This document shows positions 34,680 to 45,939 of a stretch of 64,000 bases of DNA, one piece after another. Location: assembly GCA_037127315.1 (NCBI GenBank), contig JBBBDQ010001184.1, positions 1,222,001-1,286,000 of the forward strand, read 5' to 3'. Positions within the stretch are counted from its first letter, which is position 1, and every line of letters begins with the position of its first letter. This stretch comes from Ascarosepion bandense (lineage: Eukaryota; Mollusca; Cephalopoda; Sepiida; Sepiidae). Below the pieces are notes generated by a model. It saw nothing but the letters and a program-made list of their open reading frames with translations. It made no database searches and was not told the DNA's origin. Made by a program: the position numbers and the translations under genes.

Positions 34680-34685
<6 letters not shown>
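34494..34685 (+). repeat. Nested inverted repeats enclosing a hammerhead-like motif
   Basis: Outer arms of about 32 bp: TATGGTTAACTAAACTAAAG with ACAAGAGGAAAA (34,494-34,525) against 34,653-34,685. Inner arms of 29 bp: 34,524-34,552 against 34,563-34,591, with two mismatches. Between the inner 3' arm and the outer 3' arm lies the hammerhead-like core. Confidence 0.85.
34603..34637 (+). ncRNA. Degenerate hammerhead-ribozyme-like motif
   Basis: CCTTGAAAAAGTCCATCAC then GGACGAAACGCGTAGG. Helix II (GUCC with GGAC), the GAAA box and the ACGCGU palindrome followed by A match the layout of type I hammerheads with very short helix III, reported by others in Penelope-like elements. The first core box should read CUGANGA. 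Here it is CTTGAAA, so cleavage activity is doubtful. I recognise the pattern from general knowledge and have not folded or searched it. Confidence 0.45.
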
Positions 34686-34744
<59 letters not shown>

Positions 34745-35054
34745 AGAATTAATCGAATTTTATTACTTCAAAATTTTATTTGGAATATTCCCCTCATTTT
34801 TATTTATCAAATAGTGTGTTCCTACTAAGCTTAGTGATTATCATGTCTATCATCTTGCACGTTCGAGAAATCTTAGTTGAGAGTATTTGTTCGGCAAGTC
34901 CCTTTGTAGGATAAACCATCGTTTGATCCGGGAATCCTTAACGTTAATCTACGAAGTTCACAATAATCAAGTCTCTCTTTACTCTTTTTTAAGGAAAGTA
35001 TATCGCCTTCCCTCATTACTTTCACAGTTTCGTATCCGAAATGTAAATTAAGCA

Positions 35055-35482
35055 ATTTTTAAAGAAACGCTCCGATGGTACCTCGTATGTATAAATTTAC
35101 TCGAACTACTAGATTAACAGCTAGTACCCATCCTTTTATAGTGAAACCAATAAAACGTAACCGCAACTTCTACTCTACCAGCTTTTATATCGCACTTACC
35201 GCCTGTGAAATTTCCTGCTGTATATTTGCTTCCCCAACAGCTACAATCTCCAAGAATTTAAATGTAAGGTCAATAATAATCTTCTATATCACTAACTCGC
35301 ATCCTTTCTCTCATGCTCTTTTCACTCCATCCTTATTACACCAGCATTCTCATCCTTCTCTTACCCACTTCCTGACACCTTCTATAAGCTGTCCCTCTTT
35401 CTCATCACTTGCCTTCCATGTAACCCTCTGCGCACCAGTGCCAGTAAAACTACCTCGTTTGGGGCGAAATGACTAAAAAAAT
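35055..35482 (+). mobile_element. LINE-A, most complete copy, 3' part
   Basis: The frame at 35,075-35,476 reads MVPRMYKFTRTTRLTASTHP, then PIKRNRNFYSTSFYIALTA, and continues through the 3' tail (CCTCTGCGCACCAGTGCCAG; TCGTTTGGGGCGAAATGACT) to an A-run at 35,482. The residues are the RNFYxxSF block that precedes the WNSLP end in other copies. Same orientation and family as the 5' part at 31.9-34.4 kb, so the two are one interrupted element. Confidence 0.8.
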
Positions 35483-35770
35483 TTTCTATTCGACTTTTAT
35501 ATTACTTCAAATGTTAATAGAATGGACACACTGTATTTCTAATACGGTCACTTTTTATAATATGAGTAAAGGGATTAAATATGATAGTTTTTTCTTTGCT
35601 AAATCACAGGCATGTTGGCGTAATACACACTATTTAATAATTAAAAATGTAGCATTTATTTAAAAAAATATCTCCACTATAATCACGTTTGAACTAATAA
35701 ATATGTCGGTTTAAAGATAAAAATAAAATAACAATTAATTAATTTTATATAAACATCATTCAATCAAGTA

Positions 35771-36038
35771 ATACATGTTTGGGCGATCTTATTTCTTTCG
35801 ATCTTTTACTAACTAGAGAGAATATTTTATCGCAGTAGGTTGCCATTTATTTCTGCGGTAGACTGGCTGCCAAGCAAACTAAACTAAATATGACCTTCTA
35901 TTTAAATTGAAAAGAGAGGGATTAATAATTTTCCCACTAGCATTTCCGCGTAGGTGAAGGCATCGAATTCTACTGAAACACGAATTTTGGTTCTACCTAT
36001 TTCCTATCCCGAGCCGATATCCATTGCACCACAACACA
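35771..36038 (-). mobile_element. SINE family A
   Basis: Reverse-strand copy running from the GATCGCCCAAACATG end (35,771) to the head CACCACAACAC (about 36,036). The head shows GGATATCGGCTCGGGAT. It is more diverged than the 1.6 and 48.2 kb copies. Confidence 0.8.
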
Positions 36039-36181
36039 CATTCATATAAACATAGAGGATTAATAGAAATATAATTTTTGTCACTTCGCTGATTAATGTT
36101 ATATTCAGTACCTCAACTCCGTAGTTATCGTAGTCGAAGATGTTTTCTCATTTTTCAGTTCACTCGACAGGAGGTTTCAGC

Positions 36182-36220
<39 letters not shown>
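36182..36220. repeat. (TA)n microsatellite
   Basis: About nineteen TA units. Confidence 0.95.
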
Positions 36221-36223
<3 letters not shown>

Positions 36224-36237
36224 TCATTTGTTTTGAA

Positions 36238-36310
36238 CATTATTTTTAATGGTTGGCTGTTTTGTTTTATGGCATATCAACCTCGGCGGGTCATTTATTG
36301 CCAACTAAAT
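36238..36310 (+). repeat. Dispersed repeat R2, copy 1
   Basis: GGTTGGCTGTTTTGTTTTAT then GGCATATCAACCTCGGCGGG and TCATTTATTGCC. Related blocks stand at 47,212-47,270 (plus) and 41,595-41,650 (minus). Origin unknown; it could be a retroposon tail. Confidence 0.5.
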
Positions 36311-36423
36311 TTTATTTATTTATTGCTGATAATACCTTTTTCTTTCAATAATTTATTGTTGTTTTGTGTCTAGTAATACTTTTTTCTTTTCGAGTATCAA
36401 AATTCATTGGAATATGTTTTTAA

Positions 36424-36588
36424 GGGCAGGGTCTCCATGTCCTACCCTGTTATTTTACCCATAACTGGAGGAAAGGGACGGATTAATTCCTTTCCCAGTG
36501 TTTAAGTGAATGCAGGTTATTCAATTGGAATTCGAACTCGGCTCACCGATTTCTCTTTCCGAGCCGATATCCACTGCACCACAACGCT
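36424..36588 (-). mobile_element. SINE family A, truncated
   Basis: Reverse-strand copy of the head and first half only: it runs from CCTGTTATTTTACCCATAAC to GAGCCGATATCCACTGCACC and ACAACGC. The distal half (the AACCAGTCTACCGC block) is missing. Confidence 0.8.
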
Positions 36589-36734
36589 CATCCGTCACTA
36601 AATGGATATGCGTATTTGAGTGGATAGTCTGTTTTAGGATACGATCCCGAGTAGAGATAGATGTTCTAAAAAATGAAATCTGGTGAATGTGTATTTAAAT
36701 GCTTGGTTCGGATCTTCTCTGCCATGTTATCTTC

Positions 36735-36830
36735 TGTAGTCAAATAATAAGACTCGTCAAATTTAGTGACGGCATCTCCCCTATATATGGGAGTATACAG
36801 GTTCGAATCCAACCAGAAGATAGATATTTT
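36735..36830 (+). mobile_element. tRNA-like fragment, possible SINE head
   Basis: A hairpin CTCCCCTATATATGGGAG is followed by a B-box-like ACAGGTTCGAATCC (about 36,797-36,810). The anticodon-arm-then-T-arm order is tRNA-like, but the acceptor ends do not obviously pair. Possibly the same family as 16.8 kb. Confidence 0.35.
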
Positions 36831-36839
36831 CAAACAAGA

Positions 36840-37648
36840 TTTCTCTAATATTTAGGCTGGTGGATATTTCAAATATAGTGTTTAATTATATAGAAAAAAG
36901 AACAAAACAAAAACAGACTATCCACTCCAATACGCGTATCCAGTAAAATAATATTCAAAACAAATTTAAATAAAAATATCACCTTATACCAATTTTGTAA
37001 ATTTCCATGTAATTTCGTTATATATATATATGTGTGTGCGTGTGATGCATAGTTGTTGATATCTACTTTTTCAAGTATGGCAAAATACTTGAAATATTGA
37101 ATAGTGAATTGGAAATTGCAAGAAAGCTTAACAAAAAATGTAGAACAATAAAAATATATTGAAATTTTTGGAAAGAACAAGAAAAAACGCTTATTGCAAA
37201 AATTAAGAAAATTAAGAGCCCAATAATCAAGAATAATCGATTTAAGAGCAAGAAAATATAAGAATTAGCTGATGTTAAAAATGTAAACAGAGAGAGAGAA
37301 AAAATGCCGAATATTAAGGACGTTTAAAGACAACAAAATTATCAGTTTTTAGTAAATATCAAAAGGAAAGGCCTTTAAGTAGGGTGACAGGAGACATAAA
37401 AACTTAAATTTAATCATGGATTTTCGCGATGATTATAGAACTATATTCGATAGATTAGACAGCTATTTACCTTTACAAAGAACAATATATTTTATTAAAG
37501 TTAGAAATAAACGCTGATATCCCTTGATGGATTTCAGATAAAAAACAGTATACTAAAAGCTTGTATCTGTAACGTAAAAAACTGTAATTTTTCAAATTGT
37601 ATTTTTAATCCAGTATTATTTCATGTTGCTATAAACGTTTATTTTTTT
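36840..37648. other. Unassigned AT-rich DNA
   Basis: No gene. Hydrophobic minus-strand frames (36,869-37,251) reflect composition. Confidence 0.45.
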
Positions 37649-37675
37649 GTATTTATTTATTTATTTATTTATTTT
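37649..37675. repeat. (TTTA)n microsatellite
   Basis: About six TTTA units. Confidence 0.9.
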
Positions 37676-37789
37676 GTTGGATACACATGTATGAATTGAC
37701 ATCATTGTTTTTCTTTTTAACTAGTGAAATTATTAACAAGCATTTATCCTGTTAAAGCAGTAAATCAAACTAGCAGTTAATATAAAAGG

Positions 37790-38620
37790 TAATCTACTTT
37801 CTGTTGTTAAATGGTGCAGGGACTGACGTAGTAATTTGAACACTTCCAAAATGAAATTACTCTGTTTTAGTCGTGTAAGAGAACTCCTTTTACCTGGTTG
37901 ATACTAACCTCCAGGTGAGTGATTCACTAACGTTTTTCGTTGATATGAAATGGAAATGTTATTTTGAATCAATTGCTAGATATTCGGCTAGGAAATTTGT
38001 TTCCCTGTGTCATGTTAGACAGTTTTTCTCTCCACTATCTATCTTACATATTTATAAATCTACCGTTCTTTCTTGCCTGGCATTCTGTTGCCACATCCGG
38101 TCTGATGTACCTATTATATATTTAGAGATTCTTGATAAAGAATGTGCAATGTCATTAGTCCTGGCCTGGCATATCGGCTTCAGGTCCTTTCCCACAGGCA
38201 TAATGTAGTTTCCTGTGGTTTTCCATAAATGCTTTCATGCTAACTGCTCTGATGAACTTTTCTCTGATACGTAGACTTTATGAGTTTAATCACCGTACTA
38301 GATTGGCAGTAAGGTTTTATTATTTGACTATCGAAATACCTAGATATAATCGTAAGTTGTATTTTTTCTGGTACCTATCGCTTATGGAACTCTCTTCCGG
38401 CTTCTTGCTTTCCAGTCATGTTTGATCTCTAGACATTTAAAGGCAATGTCAGTCGTTATTTACTGTCTTTTTAATTCTTGATCTTTTATTTTTCTATCTC
38501 CTTAATAGTTTTTTTCTGATATACTGTAGCCCTCAGTGTTGCGTGTTAGTGGCTTTATTTTCTTGATTGTTGTAAAATTACTTTTAAAAAAGTCTATGAT
38601 CAAGAAGTCCCATTAAAGAA
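37790..38620 (+). mobile_element. LINE-B 3' part
   Basis: Plus-strand jockey-like LINE remnant. It begins with NTSKMKLLCFSRVRE at about 37,845, then IARYSARKFVSLCHVRQFFS and PLSILHIYKSTVLSC, then IYLEILDKECAMSLVLAW, then YEFNHRTRLAVRFYYLTIEI and PRYNRKLYFFW, and ends with LWNSLPASCFPVMFDL. This is a distinct subfamily from LINE-A: no GCCTTGCTTGGGG tail is seen, and the 3' part (38,440-38,620) resembles that at 56.3-56.5 kb. Several frameshifts and stops. RT motifs A-C are absent (5' truncation). Confidence 0.8.
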
Positions 38621-39476
38621 AAAATTACGTAATTAGATATTTGAACTTAGCTTTTTGAAAATAGTTTCCGATGGCTAAACCTACAAAAGCATTCCTTGGT
38701 TCTAAGAGAGTTTTCCCTAATGAACAAATTCTATAATGGTTCCTTTCCTCTCCAGATGTGAATTTTTCGTTTGTAGTTTTTATGTTTGTTATATATATTT
38801 ATGTGTAAACTTGTTTTATTAAATAAAATGGACAGAAAATAACTTCAGGTAGAAATGTTAAGGAACTGATCAAAATTATGTGTTATATTCTAAGTTTTTT
38901 AAACATTATTGGTTATTTTCAATGAAAGTAGGTAAAAGTTGAGGGGTTATCAGTAAAATATTCCCTTTCTTAACGGTTAAGATGAAGACGGGTTCATATG
39001 CAATGTTTGGGAAACAATTTTCTCATCACTGAGTTAAAATGACTTCACAGGTCAAAAAGCATGATTGCCTGCATAAATTGGAACCATGACTAAAAATTAC
39101 AAAAATTTAACTTATTCTCAAGGCTAACAGAATTTTTGACAAAAGCGTGCTCAATAGATGGCTAGCGTGACAATCTCATTGACACTCTCCAAAGATTTGT
39201 GTAACAACGGCACGGTGTACGAAAAAATACTATTGTATTAAGATATCATATTTACAATCCATATAACAAACGCTAGCCTTAGACGGCAAAATACAAATAT
39301 GAACGACTCACCATAAGATCATAGTTAAATATTTAAAGGTAGTTAAAATGTTCGAGTTAATATTTCTTATATTTTACAAATTTGTCATTATCAAATTAAA
39401 AATGAACAATACAAATTCACCTACGATCAGAAAATAGCTATCTGCACTATCGTAATGTTCAAATATGATCAGAATG
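38621..39476. other. Unassigned AT-rich DNA
   Basis: No gene or repeat recognised. Confidence 0.45.
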
Positions 39477-39535
<59 letters not shown>

Positions 39536-39546
39536 AGGAACAGGAC

Positions 39547-39602
<56 letters not shown>

Positions 39603-39613
39603 AGGAACAGGAT

Positions 39614-39661
<48 letters not shown>

Positions 39662-39671
39662 AGGAACAGAT

Positions 39672-39703
<32 letters not shown>

Positions 39704-39713
39704 AGGAACAGAT

Positions 39714-39785
<72 letters not shown>

Positions 39786-39802
39786 ATAAGAAGGAATTAG
39801 AT

Positions 39803-39858
<56 letters not shown>

Positions 39859-39906
39859 AGGAAGGCAGGATTAGATAGACAGATAGATAGATAGAAGGAA
39901 CAGGAT

Positions 39907-39966
<60 letters not shown>

Positions 39967-39977
39967 AGGAACAGGAT

Positions 39978-40053
<76 letters not shown>

Positions 40054-40100
40054 AGGAACAGGATTAGATAGACAGATAGATAGATAGAAGGAACAGGAAT

Positions 40101-40168
<68 letters not shown>

Positions 40169-40215
40169 AGGAACAGGAATTAGATAGACAGATAGATAGA
40201 TAGAAGGAACAGGAT

Positions 40216-40247
<32 letters not shown>

Positions 40248-40262
40248 GGACAGGAACAGGAT

Positions 40263-40318
<56 letters not shown>

Positions 40319-40364
40319 AGGAACAGGATTAGATAGACAGATAGATAGATAGAAGGAACAGGAT

Positions 40365-40423
<59 letters not shown>

Positions 40424-40435
40424 GAAGGAACAGAT

Positions 40436-40500
<65 letters not shown>

Positions 40501-40501
40501 G
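39477..40501. repeat. GATA satellite with regular GAAGGAACAGGATTA spacers
   Basis: About 1 kb of (GATA)n cut by roughly sixteen spacers of the form GAAGGAACAG(G)ATTA. Four times (near 39,877, 40,071, 40,186 and 40,335) a short sub-block GATAGACAGATAGATAGATA stands between two spacers, giving a higher-order pattern. An Ile/Tyr/Leu/Ser-rich minus frame (40,691-40,329) is an artefact. The same spacer occurs in reverse orientation at 16.4 kb. Confidence 0.95.
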
Positions 40502-41589
40502 CATGCGTAATTGCTACTAGAAAGAAAACAATATCGGTCAAAGTATGCGAACATACAGAACTAATAAAAAGATATAAGGAAATATCAGTGTACACTGAAG
40601 ACAAAATTCGATGTTGCTTTGTCTTGTCAATTTCCGACAACTTCGACTGACCCATTTTGACAGAATGCGGAATATGAGAAACGAATAACAAAACAAAATT
40701 TCATTTTAGAGCGTACTTTTGTGATCGGCCGGGTATATTCACATTCAGTGTCAATCTAAATTGGTCTAACTTAATATATAGTTATCATGCCGTTCATATT
40801 AAATCGAATCAGACGAGCGAAAGCTTCCTTCTCCAAGTGCCAGAAATCTTCCTGCAGGTAATTTTCAGATATTAGTTTCGTTGTACCAATTTTTTTAGTC
40901 TATCTTTCTTTTAGATATTTTTCAGTAAACTGCATAAAGTTAATGCTACTAACCTTATCTTTTGTGTGTCATGTCACATCAGGACTCTGGCGATCATTGC
41001 TGTCTACTATTTCCGGTCCGTTGTAACTCTTGATAAATTTGAACTTTTTGTTATCTTTCCTAAGTTCTATTTTGATATCCATTTACTCAAGCTCGTTCTG
41101 TATGTCCCGCGTTCTATTCTTCTTGCCAACTTGCCTTCAATCTTTCTTTTGAATATGAAATTTTCTAAACCATCTTTTCACATTAAGTAGTCATAGGTAT
41201 TACGATAAACTACAACCGGCAGTACATCCCCTTATCAGGAGATTGAATATTTTGAGGAGCGTGGAACAATCTGTTAATTACTGTTGCTTTCAGGTTCACC
41301 CTGACATTGGGTGGTAGCATGTGTTAGGGTCAGAACTATGAGCAAATAATAACCCCCCCCAAACAAAATCTAAACACTATGAAATTATAAAACATATTTC
41401 TATATTAAAAAGCAATACATTTTCATATTAAAAAATTACCAACATTACATATTTACAATAAAATTACCAACAATATATTTTTAAAACAAAATGAAGAGAA
41501 ATACATTTTATCTGTAGCTGAAAACATAAAATAGCATTCAAAATATATTTAGTTAAAGTCATAAAGTTTTGTTCAAAATATTTAGATTT
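40502..41589. other. Unassigned DNA
   Basis: No gene recognised. A plus frame of 74 codons (40,966-41,190) has no known family. Confidence 0.4.
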
Positions 41590-41594
41590 TGGCA

Positions 41595-41650
41595 TAAGAT
41601 AACCCATAGAGGTTGATATGCAACTAAACAAAATCAATTAACTGACATCC
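41595..41650 (-). repeat. Dispersed repeat R2, copy 2
   Basis: On the minus strand: TTGATTTTGTTTAGTTGCAT then ATCAACCTCTATGGGTTATC. It pairs with the copies at 36.24 and 47.21 kb. Confidence 0.45.
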
Positions 41651-41799
41651 TCATGTGTTCTAGAAAGTTAAACTTAATCTTTCTGATGTTAAGTAAATTT
41701 CTTTGTTTTCGTATTCTCTAAAACTGTATTAATTCTCTCGGATTCGGTCTCTCGTATTCTCAGCATCTTTTTGTAAACCACATCTCTGTTACTTCTTGT

Positions 41800-42245
41800 T
41801 TCTTGTATGCGCTGAAGAATGTTATATAAAAAAAGAATATTTCTTCATTTCATATTTAACTTTATTTTTGACTTTTTGTTTCGTTTTCTCTTTCAATAGC
41901 ATTCTCTTCGCGCTTGTCTCTCGTTCTTTTCTAGTTTATCGTTTCTTCTTCTTACATTCCTTCTTCTACATGGCTTACTTAATTCATTATTCACCCAACT
42001 ATACTCACCATTACAATGCGCATCTGCTATTTCCTCTCGTAATTAGCTGTGTTTTTTGCACAGCTAAATTCAGTAATCTTCTTCTTTTTTCTTCCTTTTC
42101 TTTTTCTTCTTCTTCTTCTTCTTCTTCTTCTCCTCCTCCTCCTCTTCCTCTTTCTTCTTCATCTTCTGTTAAAACAATTCCTAGATATTTATATTTGTCC
42201 ACTCGTTCAATTTTGGTAACTTCGATTTGCAATGTTAACAACTAC
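41800..42245 (-). mobile_element. RTE-like LINE fragment invaded by a GAA/GAG repeat
   Basis: On the minus strand, 42,241-42,170 reads QIEVTKIERVDKYKYLGIVL then TEDEE. VxxYKYLGIxLTED is the block just after the RT core of RTE-like LINEs, seen here also at 52.72 kb as VQKFKYLVSVLTEDG. Directly after TED the frame becomes a glutamate-rich run from a (GAA)n/(GAG)n tract (42,095-42,160). Weak matches resume downstream. Truncated and dead. Confidence 0.55.
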
Positions 42246-45078
42246 TGATCTCAGAGACTTTTAATGAGATTTACTCAGTAGAATGCTTGAGGACCGCTCG
42301 TTAGAATGGGTCTGAAGGAGCTATGTTATATCAGCATAGGAGAAGGTGGTAAAAATTTAATATTATGAGGATAAAGAGAAATAAATTTGAATCTTTTAGT
42401 TTAGACTGTATTTTATAGGGAAAGAAAAACACTGGGTGAAACATCCTTCTGACACTTGAGATACAAGGAAAATTAACGTGTTTTGGATTCTGTGGACTTA
42501 GAGTCGCATGGCCTCTCGGTAAATGCATGACCTGGTGGAAGTTTAAGAATCGAGCTAAGCTGAATATTTTCAAAACTGTGCAAGCTATTTTGAACTCTTT
42601 CTTTGTTGAAAACTGACGATGAAGCAGCTCCAGAGCACTCTTTTTTCTGTTAAACAAATCGAACGCTTGTAATGGAAAATCATATCAGAAAAAGTATAGT
42701 GCTTTCTGTCAAGTAAAATGAACTAACAATCTTTCCATTTTCCATCTTTTTAGTGAGGAATCGTACATATGGATTCCACTTGAATTCTGATAATAACCCA
42801 AGAAAGAGTAGATGTTCAAAACATAGAGCCTGGTTCAGAATGCAACTAATCATTATTACTGTGAACTTGTACTATACTAAGACACAATTAGTCTATAACA
42901 ATCACTGAAATGAAAGCAGAATCCTAAGATAAAAAAAGAACGTGTTCTTCACGTTTATTTTATTTTGATTTTATTACACAGCTCATTTTTCCGTATTATT
43001 ATCGATTAAAAGAATGCTAGACTAAGATAAAAAATTATTGTTTATTCAATTCTGAATTTCATCAGTTAAAGAAGTCGTGAGGAAGTCTGTTTTACGGTAA
43101 GGATTTAAGAGACAGGCCAAGATATAACTTCCAGTTGTTGCGCTGATGCGCATTATAATGACAACACGGTTGACCCCTTTTTTTACATATTGGTGCAGTT
43201 AACAACATCATTTGAGGCACAGTAATGCACCTGGTAGATATCCGGACACCTTCTTCATCAACCTTCTGATGGCCCTGGCTTTTTATTCTTTGATTTGACA
43301 AGGTCAAACTGAAATTGGTATCTCTATGGGTGATTTCTTTATAAGTCACAACTGATCAACTATGTGGGACAAAAGTTCTTTTGTTGAAAAATATTTGGTT
43401 TGTCTCTCCCCTGCATGTATCTCACACTGCAAATGACATCTGCTCATTCGAAAGTGTTAATCAAGAAAAGGCACATTTCAGTAATTTTCGAGCTTGTATC
43501 TCCATGATATAAGAGAAACTACCACATTTGAACATTTTTTTATCAATAAAACCCAATCAAGTTTCAATTAATCATTTTGATATCCTTGTTTAGTTCATAA
43601 AAGGTAAAAGAAGACAGATGAGAAACCTAGTTGATAAATTCAAGCCAGCAGATGGAGCTTTAATTGTAACTATAACAAAGAACGCTCGTAAAGCAGTGCG
43701 GTAACATCAAAAAAATAGGAAGTTGTGGAGAATTAAGGTTACTCACATTCCCATCAAAGGGAGTGATCTGTTTTTGATATCCTTATTTACATTATCTGCA
43801 TTTGTACTGATGCAGCCGTCTTTGTTCTTATTATCACTTTTCAGCTTATGTGCCCTCTAACCTTCTTCAGTTTTCTGTCGATCTGAGTAACCGTTGTGGA
43901 ATTTGGCACTGAACCTTTCAATTGGCTAGCTTATCGTTAGTTGGCGAATTTAATGACATCGTAGGTGTGAGATTATTCCCTGAACCAGGTAATACAAATT
44001 CATACTCAATGAAAACAAGGATAGCCATATTTGAGCGAACAAAACGCGAATATGTTTCTAGATATGTACCGAAGAATAAGAATGATCTACTAAATACAGT
44101 AAATAAAAGGTTATATTGTAAACAGCCCGAAAGTTACCTGGAACGACAAATTCCCAAAGAAAATCGGAGAGCACAACAGACTGCATATTGTAACAATAAA
44201 TAAGATGAAGATATTAGTCTGAATGTAAAAAATTGACCACACCTCATCCCAGATACTCAGACGAATTAAAACTTTCAAATAATTTATTTTTTTCCGAAGC
44301 GTCAACGGATTATTGACAGGTGATTTATGATGTCTTTTTCAAACATTTTTTTCCATGTGTTTTCCTTCCTATATCTACTTATTACTGAAATCATATTTTC
44401 CTGATAAATCAATATGTAATTTAAATTATTCATGGTGCTTTTCCTATACTTAAACACTCTATCAGACTACAATCAGTTTTCTTATTAGATATTAAGATGA
44501 TTTATATTAGTTTCCATTTATGAATAATTTTTTTTATGTCAGAGCATCTTTTATATCATAAAATATCTCTGTTTGGAACAGCATGTTACATAGTAGTTAA
44601 TAATCTAATCGTGTAATTCTATTTTTAATTCTATGATCTTTCAGGACAAAGGATACCATACTTCTCTGAAGTTTCTGTTTCTTATCCATTTAAATCATGA
44701 TATAAAATAATTTTTAATTATAAAAATTACAATAAAATCCGGTATCAAGTGTAGGTTAATAACAATCCATTACTATGTTTCTATAACATATTCGGTCCTT
44801 ATTATAGATTAATAACCTCGATTATTTTATTACTCATAGGTTTCTAACGTAAAGACCATCGCCCCAAAGCAGGGAAAGTGCAAATCGTTGACCAAAGGGA
44901 GTGAATTGCTATGACATACGGGAAAATATAATTGAGTGGTTCCACACTTCAAAACAGGCTTTGTCTTAAGCAGACTGTCCTCGAAGATTAAAGAGTTTAA
45001 TCTTTGCAGATATTTAGCCAGTACCCGGTTGTATTAATGCTTTTTCTCAAAGTAATTACGGCCTTAAATCTACCAGTT
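42246..45078. other. Unassigned DNA
   Basis: About 2.8 kb without a gene I can name. Frames of 80-110 codons (minus 42,331-42,657 and 43,092-43,349; plus 43,922-44,203) are less hydrophobic than most chance frames here. The first has a faint LINE C-terminus look (FHPVFFFPYKI). None has a clear motif. Confidence 0.4.
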
Positions 45079-45113
45079 AGCGAAGATCACCAAAGGTAAG
45101 CAACGTCAAGCCT
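45079..45113 (+). pseudogene. 5S rRNA-like scrap
   Basis: GCGAAGATCACCAAAGGTAA then GCAACGTCAAGCCT matches the 5S rRNA box A region. Only about 35 bases. Probably a remnant of a 5S-headed SINE. Confidence 0.45.
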
Positions 45114-45539
45114 CTCATTAGATTTACAATCTAGAAATATTTCCTGTGTATAAATAACTTGTAAAAAGCTGATAAGCCATAGAAAACGAACCAATGAATT
45201 TGAAGTTAATGCAACAGACTAAAGCGTAATTTAATCTCAATTCGTTGATTTCTCTTTTCACATCGATAACAGTTAAGCTTTTTGACAAAATAGTAGTGGG
45301 TCTTCTATCAACAAAGTCGGAATTTAATTAATTCAATACTATTCACCTAGCTAGTCAACCAGTGCAAGATCCTAAATCCACTCCATGTAGAAGGTAACTG
45401 AATAAGGTTTTATAACAAAGTAAGAAGTGAAAACAAGAAGTGCAAAATATGACGATATGTTGGATCGATATCAGCTGACCGTAGACTTGAAGAGGGAGGG
45501 TAAGAAGTGCATATTATGAGGATATGTACGATAGAAAAC

Positions 45540-45750
45540 TGAAGAGGGAAAGTACGAAGTGCATATTAAGGAAGGATGGATAATAGTTCACCCTAGACTT
45601 GAAGCGGTTAACATTATAGTGTTCCCGAAAACGTCCTCTCGGGTAAATATTCCACGAGGTTACACTTATGGGGAAGAAGCTGACTAAGTGGAACGTCCTC
45701 CTCACCAATGAAATCCAAAATGAACCAGGACTCGAATTTGTGTACATATA
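45540..45750 (-). mobile_element. LINE C-terminal fragment
   Basis: The minus-strand frame reads LVRRTFHLVSFFPISVTSWN, then IYPRGRFREHYNVNRFKSRV, then NYYPSFL. This is the FFPRxxxLWNxLPxGxFPxHYNxxxFKSRVNxYLS ending of jockey/CR1-group LINEs. No catalytic region. Probably the same subfamily as the fragment at 1.4 kb. Confidence 0.6.
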
Positions 45751-45939
45751 TGATGGTCACTAGCTGAGAAAGTAAGAACTGGTGGTACTAATGAATGTAG
45801 TTAACCTGAATATTTGCAGTGAAAATAAAGATAGTATAGCAATAGGCTGTAACTTTCCTTCTGTGAGAACAGGGTTGTAAGGTTGAAAATAATTCACCAG
45901 ACACAAAGCTGATTAAACGCTTCTGAACGCTATCGGGTA

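Larger units (their letters stand above)
34425..35054. mobile_element. Insertion inside LINE-A: (TA)n-flanked hairpin plus unknown segment
   Basis: The insert begins with (TA)n at 34,430-34,454, holds a nested hairpin (34,494-34,685) with a hammerhead-like motif, then a longer (TA)n (34,683-34,739), then about 315 bases of unidentified sequence. A minus-strand frame (35,055-34,873) reads SKERLDYCELRRLTLRIPGS, which I cannot assign with confidence. LINE-A coding sequence stops before it and resumes after it, missing roughly 120 residues, so the insertion came with or after a deletion. Confidence 0.6.

Noticed and set aside
39477..40501. CRISPR-like array (repeat plus spacer look)
   Set aside because: The spacers are identical and the repeats are GATA units. 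The context is eukaryotic, so this is a satellite.
40329..40691. 120-codon minus frame of Ser-Ile-Tyr-Leu repeats
   Set aside because: Direct translation of the GATA satellite.
41796..42248. 150-codon plus frame, longest in the window
   Set aside because: Runs antisense through an RTE fragment and a CTT/CCT tract. The serine and proline runs are the microsatellite.
42331..42657. LINE C-terminus on the minus strand
   Set aside because: FHPVFFFPYKI is suggestive, but the LWNxLP block is missing, so it was left unassigned.
43092..43349. 85-codon minus frame
   Set aside because: No recognisable domain and no neighbouring exon-like signals.
43922..44203. 93-codon plus frame with balanced composition
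   Set aside because: I could not match it to any family. It may be an old transposon frame, but nothing supports a call.
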